Part shown: piece after piece, positions 48,901 through 60,900 of the stretch
Numbering within the stretch: the stretch's first letter is position 1
Layout: each line of letters begins with the position of its first letter
Assembly: GCA_021186555.1 (NCBI GenBank)
Contig: JAJKFL010000042.1
Coordinates: 49,271,980-49,335,979, forward strand
From: Reticulitermes speratus
Taxonomy: Eukaryota > Arthropoda > Insecta > Blattodea > Rhinotermitidae
DNA length: 64,000 nucleotides
Reading direction: 5' to 3'
Made by a program: the position numbers and the translations under genes
The notes under the pieces: model-generated
Seen by the model: only the letters and a program-made list of their open reading frames with translations
Told to the model about the DNA's origin: nothing
Databases searched by the model: none

Positions 48901-51900
48901 GCTAAGTTTGTTTTTGTAGGCAAAAATTGTCCATGTACATAAATTATTTTCTCAGGATATTTTATGCGACAGATTTATTAATGATATTGATGACCACAAC
49001 AATTCTCTGTTGATATTTCAATGGGATTTCTTCTAATATTAAAATCTTAACACTATTCAGTCCATCCTTGAGTTTGGTAGACATAAATTTTTCTTGATAG
49101 GAATTTGTAAATGGTTACATACTAATGTACATAATTCAGAGCCATGAATTGCTGTCTTAGTGAATGTAATCCGTAAGTTTTACATAATGAAGTTCCAACA
49201 CAGTGCTCCATAAAGATTTCTGTTATGTTTGATTCACCTCACAGGGTGGTTGACATGGAACCCGCGACAAGAGCTGGACAAAGGTTCGTCTTCACTGCTT
49301 ACTGTCTCGCTTGTTTGCTTGCCCTCCCTGCCTTACCTCACTAATGGATTATTACTTTTTCTCTGTGGTTTTCTTGAAACTCAAATTATTTCTGGTTTTC
49401 TGTGCACGGTTCTTTGCTTCTGTGTGGAGGGAAATTGCTATAGTGGTATGCATATTAACCCTTTAAGGCCCAGTGGTTATTGTGTTTACCACCTACCTTA
49501 TCATTAACCTTTAGGTGACCAGGGTGGGTATTTAAATTTTTAGCACATGGTTTATGAAAAACATGTGATTTGAACAGAAAATGATACAATTATGAAATAA
49601 ATGGCATGTTGTGGAAAATAGAACAGAGATTATACAGTGTGTCTTAAAAATGCAGTACATTTCATTGTTGCCTAAATATATAAAATGAATTTCTAGGGGT
49701 GTTTTCCTACATGTGTTTACATTTGGCAATGCAAGGATTTAAAACGTTAAAACCTCCACATTTTGCCCACACTGTGCTAGTGTGCTTTGTATGATTTTCA
49801 CAGCACACAGAAATGATTTCTTTAAAGACAGTTGGTGTTTGTAATGGAGATGCAGTGTGTTTTCTGTAAGACAGGAACTGAATTTTTGTGTATTGTGTGA
49901 ATGAACTTGAGGCTGCAGATGGTTAATTGGAGCCAACTGTATTTGGAATTCTTCTGTTACATGTCTCATTTCATCTCTGCACCCACTTCAAAAGTTTCTG
50001 TATTCATCACTTGTGTCATACCCCACACATTGCCTCAGTAATCGTTACTGACACTGGTATATGTTCTGTAATTTTCTGTGTTTTATCAGATTCACATGAT
50101 AGACATTTTAACCAAAGTTACATAAAACCCACTTTAGTAATTCTGAAACGTATCATTGGGTAATAAATGCAAAACTGCAGGCTTTGTCATTGTGTCAGCA
50201 CTCTGTCTTTTACTGGGAAATTCTGAGTTCTGAGCTCAGATGTCCTGACTTAGAATTTTTGTGTTTTCCTTCCTCCTTTGCAACTGCTGATGTACCTTAA
50301 ACTGGATCTTGGCTCCTTCCCTACATTTCCCATTCGTTACATATAAATGCCATGTCATTCACTGGAATTTACTCTGTAGAGATGTGGAAGTGCTAAATAA
50401 ACCAGTAAACAAACATAAGCTAATAGTAGGCTATAACATACATTACATACATACATACATACACGTATACATTCACCAATCCAACATCCACGTAAGTGGG
50501 ATTGGATATGGAATTCGTCAAGAACAGAGTAGATTGCAATATGCAATCAACGTACATTACACTGACTCATATTCACTCTTATTGAGAAGTATTGACATTA
50601 AATTTGCAGCATGTTGGCCAGATTCAGTCATGGGAAGGGCTAATTTCTCAGCCATTGCTAGGCAAGATATCCCACTCCTGCTTTTGCCAGTGTAATTGAT
50701 TTGGCTGTGCCTTCTCACCAGTATGTAAGTCATACAAACTAGTGTTGCCTGTGTTATATACTGTATATACAAGATATTTCAGATCTATTCTTTAATGTCT
50801 GTGACAAAAAGAGGCATTAGAAATAATGTTAGTGAATAAACTTGGAGATTTTTCATGTCATTAGTCATGGTACTTCACTGGTCATAGATGATCAGTGACA
50901 GGATATACTGAGCCCTGGTCATGAGGGAGGTACGAGCACGGTGAATAGTAGAAGAATGACTGTACGTGTGACATACTGTTGTGATGAATAAGCAGCAATG
51001 GAGAGAGGAGGATAGTCGATCGCAACTATATTTGTAAAACTTACTGAATGAGACGTGTTAGCTTCTCAGGAAGGACTGTGCTCCATGTAGTTAGTTAGTT
51101 AGTCAGTCAGTCAGTCTTACTGAATAATACAATGCCACATGTTTCATCTTTATAGAGAGCCATGATCGGTTGTTTTGTTTTAAACCACTTACGATATTAC
51201 ACGGTATCAGAACTCAGAAGACTGCACTGTAAATCTTCACTACTGTGCAAGCTTCACACCTCAGCTGAAAAGTACTCTGTATGTACACTTTTGTGTGTGG
51301 GTATGTGTGGGTAATGCTATGGTTTGATGTCTGACATGCTGTTATTTAAATGCAACACGTGTGAAAATTAAGTGTGGGCTCAAATGCCAAGGAGTGGCTC
51401 ACACTTCGTCCAGAATCTCAGTCTTTTAAGAGCCTAGATATGAAATTCTATGAATTGTCAGCATGGCTAGACTGGTTTTGAAGGTTGCATGAATGATTCG
51501 TTGTTAGAATGGGAGCATAATGTGTATCCTGATGGGAGCATAGTGTGTGTTCTGTGTTAAAATGGGCTTCATCTTATACCTTATAATATAAGGCTTGTTC
51601 AGATTTTGTATTTATTCTTTTCCACTGAACCAGAGTCCTGGATATGATGAACAGGCCTTTTAAAGTACAGTGGTATCTGTATGTAACACCTGTCTTGAAG
51701 CTTTTGTGGTGACGGAATTCGGTCATCTTCTCAGCCGTGTCATGTGGTTCAGATCTGTCATGTTTGAGAGCCTGCTGTGGCTCCATCATCAGGATTTTGA
51801 TATCAGAACCCTCAGAACCTGATGATGCAGATGGAGTCAATCACTGAAACATCATTTGATTGGAGCCACCTGACATAGTTGTCAGCCTGGGAAGTTTTTA

Positions 51901-54900
51901 TTACATATATGATGTACGCACTTTATTTGTGTTATGTATAATTTTTTAAGCCGATCCCAGTGGCCGCGCGGTCTAAGGCGTGGGTCTACGGCCGCTCGCT
52001 TGCTGGGGTCGTGGGTTCGAATCCCGCCCGGGGCATGGATGTCTGTCTCTTGTGAGTGTTGTGTGTTGTCAGGTAGAGGTCTCTGCGACGGGCTGATCAC
52101 TTGTCTAGAGGAGTCCTACCGAGTGTGATGTGTCCTAAAAGTGTGATCGCGAAACCTCGAACAATAAGGAGGCCTAGGCCCCCTTGGGGCTGTTGAGCCA
52201 TGGGGGGGGGGGGGAAATATATATATATATATAATTAACTGTTTATTTGTGTAGTTATTTGTGAGTTATATATGTATGTAATTATTTACTTATTTAAGTA
52301 TGTATGTAGGGTTTTATTTACTTATTTATTTGATATTTTACAGTGGAGCTCACCATTTGAGATTGGCCAGTGGGCCAAGCTTTTTGTACCTGCAGTTGAG
52401 AAAAATGTTCAATAGGTGGTGTGTCAAAATCAAACAGAAAATTACTGGTGCGGTTACAAAGGCATTACATTCACTCTAAATTGAAGCTTTGTGATGTTTT
52501 TCTTCAATCCATTTTATACGTACATTTTCATTTTATATTATGAGATAGGAAAGCAAAATAATTGAAAAATGAACCAAAATTAGGGTTTTGCTTCAGAAGA
52601 CATTCTGAATCCATTTGTCTGGTTACCATGACCAGTCTTAAGGTAGCTTACATCCATGATTTATGATCAAACAATAACAGTGTTGAGTTAGAAACATTTT
52701 TGTATGTAAATGGCTGCAGTCAGGGTCTTTTTGACCAATGACACACACGTGCTGATTCTTTGAGAATTGATAGTATACTGTCGCAGTAGTTCACAGTCAG
52801 TTCTTACATCATTTCACTTACATTGGGCATAATCATGGCATTATTTATGCAACCTACACTCCAAAGTTGTAAACCCAACTTTAAATTGAGGCTCCAAAAT
52901 GGTTTAGGGACCAACTTTTCATGTCATAAATGCAGGATAAAACTAAAACCAGGAAATTTATATTTTATTTGTATGAGGTTTTTGCTGGGAGCACAAGAAG
53001 TGAACGTAAAATGCAGTATAATCTTAAAAGTTTGTTAAACTATTTTGTGTCACTGTTTGGAGGCTGATGTTGGTTAGTGCAGTATGGCGACATTTGTAGT
53101 TGCTGTCCATTGCTAGATTTTGTGTCGTTGCCTGCAGTCTCACTGAGACTTGCTTGTGTGTGATGTAGCAATCCGAAGCACAGGTGGTAGAATATAGTGC
53201 TGTTATCGCATCTTTATTTGAGCGTCAGACAGCGGTGTGTGTGACTGCAAACTGCGGCAATTGTGAGTGCAGCCAGGAACTTCATGGTAGTGGAGCACTG
53301 GAGCTGTCAGCGTGTCTGGCCTGCATTGTCGAGTGCTGATACAGCGGATCATCAAGTCACAACAGGACTGTGGTATACATGTGTTTATATGTGCAATACA
53401 GAGCTGAAAAATGTGTCCTGTAAACTTAACAGCTTGCATGGTTTGCGGCAATGTTGTTTTAAGTGTGCAGTTGACTGTGTTCACAGGTCAATTGCATCAT
53501 CTATGGGAGGGACCACAAGCATGATGGAAACTGCAGTGGGTCTGTCAGACTTTGCGCAACATGTGCTGCGACAGATCTGCAGTCAGGAATGGGTTTTGGA
53601 GCGATGTCTTCAGAATCCTGAGGAACTCTGTGATACTGACATGTTGCTGGACAGTATGCTTACCCCTAAACAGGTAATTATTTGTTTAGTTTCAAGATTT
53701 CAGGTACTTGTGGTGGGTATTAAAGTTAGGGCGCTCTGGGATGTGACACTGTCTCGTTCGGCAAATAGGTCCCAACATTTTGAAGGACTGTAGTGCCTTC
53801 AAAATGTTGGGAAATAACTTGCCGAACAACACAGCGTCACATCCCAGAAGCCTTGAATCTTCAGCAACACCACTGTGAGAAACTCAGATCTCACATAGAT
53901 TAAGGCAGCTGGATCCTGTGCCCTGTGTACCAAACTACACTGGAATGACATGTTGCTGGACAGTATGCTTACCCCTAAACAGGTAATTATGTATTTAGTT
54001 TCAAGATTTGAGGTACTTGTGGTGGGTCTTAAAGTTAGGGCACTCTGGGATGTGACACTGTCTGGTTTGGCAAATAGGTCCCAATAGGTCCCAACGTTTT
54101 GAAGGACTATAGTGCCTTCAAAATGTTGGGAAATATTTGCCGAACAACACAGCGGCACATCCCACAAGCCTTGAATCTTCAGCAACACCACTGTGAGAAA
54201 CTCGGATCTCACATAGATTAAGGCAGCTGGATCCCGTGCCCTGTGTACCAAACTACACTGCGTCATATCCTGGAACAGGCTGATGTATTTAGTTGTTGTT
54301 TATCTAATGATTCTGTCAGTTACTTAGTCTGTAATAGCATGAGAAGCAGGAATGTTCAATTGGGAAGTATGTTGAAGGAAGCAGTTGTGTAACTGTACAC
54401 TATAATTCTTTGACAATGGTGTAACAAGCGAAACATCACTCATGTGTATTTCAAGTTTTCCCATCATCAGTGAGTATACAAACACGACATTTCAAATGCA
54501 AACTGCTTTTGAAACGTTGTTGACCTGAAGACGATAGGAGTTTGCTTTTGAGACGACGTGTTTCTGTGCTCGGTGATGATGGGAAAATTTCAAATACACA
54601 TCAGTGGTGTTTTGGAAGCAGTTGTGACCAAAGGTTTTGTGCTACTATTTCAGACTTTGTCTGGAGAGGATGAGGAAAGCTGTGAAAAATGTCAGAATGG
54701 TCAGTCTGTGGGCAGAGATTTGAACCTGTAACCTTCTGAATCTGAAGCAGGATTGTTTCCTGCTTCAGCTTGGTATTTGGTTTAGATGTGTAGACATTAG
54801 ACATACCGTAAAGACTGACATGATTGTCGCTAGTGACAGAGCCATCTGTTTGTAGTAAAAGCAGTTCTTGTATTTGCTTTCAAATATTTGCCCATTAAAT

Positions 54901-57900
54901 AAAGGATATTGCCTCATATAATCAACAAAGGGAAATAGTTTATTTGTAAACCTTTGTGAGAAAATTGTTTTCATATTGTGTGTATGTATATAAAGAAAAA
55001 TACATTTAAATGTGTGTGTATTTAAACTGTCACCAGGTGGCAGAGTCCTTAAAAAGGCAGTGAAAATGAAAATTGTGATGTTTTGAATTATGGCACTGTA
55101 TTGTGTTATGATTGGTTGCCAGTGTTTTGGAGGAATGTACTGTCTGCATCTTTACACCTTTCCTAAAGTTGGAGGCAGCAGGTAACAAGCCATGAGTAGT
55201 GACCACAGTCTTAAGTATAATTTCCTTGTAGGCTCAACGTTTGCTGCATATGATCTGTTATCCTGAAACCACAGCTGCCACAGAGGAATCGCTGGACCAG
55301 AGACACATTATTGCTAGGATTCTGGAGGTTTGTATGAATGAAGAAAAGTGGAATGATTTAAAGGTTTTTTGTATGATATATACACGCTTTATTAACAGAA
55401 TTCCAAACATCTTAAGTCTTACTTCCCTGTGGCATAGATTTCTATTTCACAGATATTTTAGTATTATTATCATTAGTCTGTCCTTTCTTTTTTGTCAGAA
55501 CATAATACTGATTGGGTGGCCAGGGTAGTGTACTTGGTATGGTGACTCACTACAGGCTGGATGGTCCGGGGTTCTAACCCCAGTAGGGGCGAGAGTTTCC
55601 GGACCCATCCAGACTGGCCGCAAGGCCCACCCAGTTCCCTGTACAATGGGTACAGGGTCTCTTTCCCAGGGATAAAGCATTCAGGGCATGATGCTAAACA
55701 GCCCCCCCATCTAGCACCGAGGTTGAGTATGGATGGAGCTATACACCTACCTCCCTTCTGTGCCTGCTTGGCTCGTAATGGGACAGACTTTACCCTTTAC
55801 GTAGTGCAGATTGTGCATGTGCTGCATATAGAACCATGTAGTATTTGTAATTGTTAATTTACTAACAGTATGTCACATAACAGTGTGTAGCTATATTTGT
55901 GATCTACCAAACTTCATGTGCTTAGCTGGAATGGTTCTTTAATTGTTGCCATTAAACCAAAAAGTAACAAAAGTGTTCATAATGCTGGCATGCTGTTATT
56001 TTATATTCTACCACATGAACCTCCAACCTTTTTATGGCTTTATTGTGGGCTGTTTTTCAGGCTGCACATGGAAAAATAACAGTAAGTGGTATATCTAAGT
56101 GCCTAAATGTTATTTTTATAGTATATTCACAGTTTACAAATGTGGCCGCAGGTGGCATGATACAACCTGGTGGGCCGCAGGTTGGAGACCCGTGTTCTAC
56201 CACGTACCACAACCCTTCAAGAAAAATGGTGGAACAGAATTTGCATATAAGTTTTAAAACTTTGCGGCGACATGATTCAATATAGTTTTCTCGGGCGCAC
56301 AGCCGCGTCAATTCGTTTGAATACAACGTTTCGGGGACTAGCTCCGTCCCCATCCTCAGGCTAATCAGTTTTGCCTGAGGATGGGGTACGGAGCTAGTCC
56401 CCGAAACGTTGTATTCAAACGAATTGACGTGGCTGTGCACCCGAGAAAACTATACAGAATTTGCATATTTTTCAGAGATCTGTTACCATACAGCTTATCA
56501 GGACCACATATTGCATGGCACTGCAGTCTCAAAGTTTGTCGATCTGCCTTATTGTTGTTACCGATTGTAGCCATTTAGGTATCTTTTGATAACAATGTTT
56601 ATACCAAGGTTTATGAAAACCAGTCAGCTGGGTTAACACTTGAAATGGTGGGACATAGACACGTGGAGACAGTATTGTGATCTCTAGGCTTAGGATATTG
56701 CAGAATGCATAAAGTTTCGTAGCTACCTAAATTGGTGGCTTGCAGGCAATTCTGCGTTTCAGTTAGGAACACAAAATGCAAGGAAAGTGTCTTACCTTTA
56801 TCATTAGGCTTAGGATTGCATGCATTTTGCAAAATGTATACAATCCTAAGCCTGGTGATCCCATATTCTCAGTTTCTGTTCTGGAGAAAGAAAAGTGGGA
56901 ATGTGGAAATTTCATCAAGTTCATATACATTTTACCACGACTTATCGAAATGTATTTAATTTAGTCATGTTTCTAGCTTTGGAAACCCTTTGAAGCCTGA
57001 AGTCAAATTAAATAATATTTAAACTTGTAGTTTTTGCCTCGCAGAAATATCGCACCTCAGTTACAAAGAGCAGTGGTTAATGCTGTTAGAGAGATTGCTG
57101 TTTATTGTGGTGATTGTATTTGTGTGTGGGAAAACTGCAGAAGTTTGTGGATAGTGCTTTAAAGGGTTAAGATGGTTACTCTTTCTTATAGCAGAGCAGC
57201 ATAACATTAAACACATGTCTGATTTGCAGAATCTGGACCAGTGGACACTCAGAATGTCATGGCTGGATCTTCAGCTGATGTTCACTCAGTTTGCATCTGG
57301 CTCCAGTGAACTGAATCAGTGGTTGGACACAGTGGCGAAGGCGGCTATTGATGTGTTCCAACTTACGAGTGGAGGAGTCAGTTGTAGTGTGGATGGAAAG
57401 GAGGAGAAACGGAGTGGCTTGAGGCCAAGCAAACCTGGCTCAATATGGCTTGTGGCTCCACTGGTGTCTAAACTGCCAAGTGCTGTTCAGGGCAGGGTGC
57501 TGAAAGTTGCAGGTAAGCAGTACAGCGTAGTTTAAATATGAAGCTTAGTCCTGATAGTATCATTTACATTTAGGAGGTATTTTAATTTGTGTCAGAATAT
57601 TTTTTCTGGATGTAGATACAATGAACATGTGTATTTCCTCCATCATGCACTATTAAGTTTTTTTTATTATACTTTCAAGGGCAAGTTCTGGAAAGCGGGA
57701 ATTGGTCGTCAAAGAACCGTGACAAAGAACGGAATGTCCAGCGCAGTTCATCCCTTCTGAGCCATCAGCCCTTCTTGTCCTTAGTTCTGACTTGCTTGAA
57801 GGGTCAAGATGACCAGCGGGAAGGTTTACTCACGTCTTTACATTCACAGCTTAACCAGTTCCTCATGCTTTCCAAAGATGTATGTGCAACATGCCAATGC

Positions 57901-60900
57901 TTCTAGTCACATACTTTTATTGCTTCTGATTGATATCATTACTGTGTTTATGCTCTTTGAGTTTTCTCTCCGTTTTTTTGGTAAATCACAGGTTACAAAA
58001 GGTACACGTGGCCGAACAGTTCTGGTGTGTGTTTTGAACAGGTGTAGAGTAACATGAAACATATTTTATGTCTAATGCCCCTTGCTTATAAGTGTTACAG
58101 TTTTAGGCATAATTAAATGAATGTGAGGGGACATGCCAGAATTGTACATTTACTAACTTATTTAAATTAAATTACTGCTTTTTATTTGAGAACTTATTTC
58201 AAAATATAGTTCCATGACATGCATATTGATAAAGCATATATTATGTTATTCCACTGATATAATTAATTGAGAGAGAAATGTGGTAAACTTTACGTTACTT
58301 GTACCGTACCACAAGAAAACCTATAGTGAACAAGAAATAACTGATACAGAGATCAAAAACCGTACACATCTAACGGCATTGTAATAATTTATTTAACTTT
58401 TAGTACCAGATGTATAGCTGATGTAATTTCAACAAATAAGCCCCTGAAGATGAACCTTAAATAGGTTGAAACATGTTGGGCAGTTTTTAATAAAAAGTTG
58501 TGTTGAATAACATGAAATGTGTACATTTGTCTGAATAGATTTGTATAGAGAAATGTGGCGTTGTGTGCACTAAGGTGACAGGGTTGACAGTGCTAGGAGA
58601 ATCTGACCGTATTATTTGTGTGCTGTATAATTAGGAGCGGCTGTCAAATTATGAGGATCCTAAAGGACGAGCATTGATGCAGGATGCACTTCAGTTGAGA
58701 TTCAGTCTTGTTGGAGGAATGTTTGACACAATCCAGCGCAACACAACTGTCACCACAGACTGGGCCGTTCTGCTTGTTCAGCTCATCAGTTACGCAGTCA
58801 TTGATCTTAATAATAATTCGTAAGTAGCAAGACTGCTCATACATACATACATACATATACACGTATACATTCACCGATCCAACATCCACGTAAGTAGGAT
58901 TGGATATGGAATTCGCCAAGAACAGAGTAGATTGCAATATGCAATCAAGTCAATGCTATTGAATATGCAATATAAAGCATATATTATATGCATATATATT
59001 GCATAGGGGATAGTTATATATTTAAAGCAGAATCTCATATAGTTGAAATAGATTAAGCAGAAGGAGACGGTCTCTTCAATTCACTAAACACCTGAGTGTT
59101 GTGATGTCACACTCCTCGGGTTTTCAGTCATGTAACTTCATTATAGCTCTTTTTTCTTTGCTGTTCTTGAAATGGGAGCCAGCCTTGTATAATTAGTGTA
59201 GCAATTGCACTATAGCTGGACGGCTAAGGAATCCTGGTTCAACTTCTAGCAGGGATCAGATTTCTGTCTTTCAAAACATCCAGAGGGGCCTACCAAGCCT
59301 CCATTTCAGTAGGTACTGGGACCTCTTTCCCCAGGGTAAAGCAACTGGGTGATGAAGGTAACCACTCCTCCATCTAGTGCTGAGGTTAAGAATGTGTGGA
59401 GCTATACTTCTAGTCTCCCATATGCCTTCATGGTGTGCACAGGGACAACATTACTTTTTTGACATTGCTTATAAATCAGTTTCGTTTTGTCATTATAGCA
59501 TTCTTCTTTTCCACAATTAATTTCTTGTTTAAAACGTTCATCATTTTTGTGGCCGTCTGTCTTAGCCACTGACATTTCAACTTTTAATTTCCACAGTAGT
59601 GTTCAATAGCATTTGGTCCTTGTCAAGATGAACACTTTGTGCTACATTAACTCTGTTAGATAACAACTTGGTTTTAGAATACCCAAAATACTACAGTTTG
59701 GTTTTATTTTGCTAACAATGTACACATATGATAATGCTCTTTTGAATACAGTTCTGGATCTTGGGTTCTGCAAAAGTCGGGAGTTTTCTTGAGTAACGAG
59801 CACCTTTCAAGAGGGAGTACTGCATGGATTTAGTTAATTATTTCAAATCTTTTGCAGGGAACTTTTTACAACTGTGATAGATATGTTGGCAACATTGATA
59901 CACTCAACACTTGTCTCAGATTCACAGTCTGAGAAAGAAGAGAACCGGAAGCATTATCAGAATCTCATGAAGAAACTTAAAAAGGTTTGTAGTAGTGAAA
60001 TTCTTAATGAGTTACTGGGAAAGTCATGGAGAGTTTGGCACACAGAAAGATATACAAACTGTTCCCCAGCCTTTTCATTCCCAACCTCACTTTTTTACCA
60101 TGTTCAGTGAGAAATAACAGGAAAACACAGGCTGTTTAAGAAAATACAAAGATGCAAGATTTGAGGTTCTTCCATACTGGTGTTGCTGAGGTTGAGGTCT
60201 TATGGATGTGACACTGTGCTGCTGAACTATTGATTGCCAAAGGTTTGAAGGCACAACGATGCTTGAGATGTTGGGAACTATTCACCCAGTGACACAGCAT
60301 CACACCCAGAAGACGTGCGTACTCAAATATATAAAGTTTGTACCATCTGTTGTTGCTGTACACAAACTGTGAGAAGAAAGGCAGCTGATGAGTTGGAGAT
60401 TTTCCATTATCTTGGTTTGGTTTGAAAACACATTGTTTCAGGGCTGAATGTACTTCTTGTCATCAGGTTAGTGAAAGAATGGACTCTTGCTTGGTCTATT
60501 GGTTGGATATATTATCTGTATCCAGACATAAGACCTCAAAAATAATTATGTATTTGAATCAATGATCAGAGTTGTTCGGAATGTCCAGTACTGTATGAAG
60601 CAAGGCACATTAATTTTGCCTCCGTTATCTACACATACTTCAGAAATTTTCAGGTAATATGTGAATAAAACTGCAAGTTATAAAATTTAATAACATTCTT
60701 TAAAAATAATTTGGTGATTATCACGTATTTTACGGGCTTTCATGTTGAGTTATAGTTTTACAATCATTCTGGAATTAAGCTATGTGTTCCTCATTTCACA
60801 GGAGTTGGGTGATCGGTACTCCCCATCCATCCAACATGTTCGGCAGCTGTTACCACTACTAAAGGTGACAGCAGAAGTTGTAGTCTGCCAACCAATGGGA

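Noticed and set aside
49450..49520. A piggyBac element starting TTAACCCTTTAAGGCCC
   Set aside because: No matching inverted end with TTAA could be found within a plausible distance.
51774..51870. Another hammerhead-like motif (CTGATGATGCAGATGG ... CACTGAAACATC)
   Set aside because: The boxes are present but the stem II region does not pair.
53799..54266. A 155-codon open frame on the - strand
   Set aside because: It is made of two copies of the 309-bp duplication and has no homology; its apparent internal repeat is the duplication.
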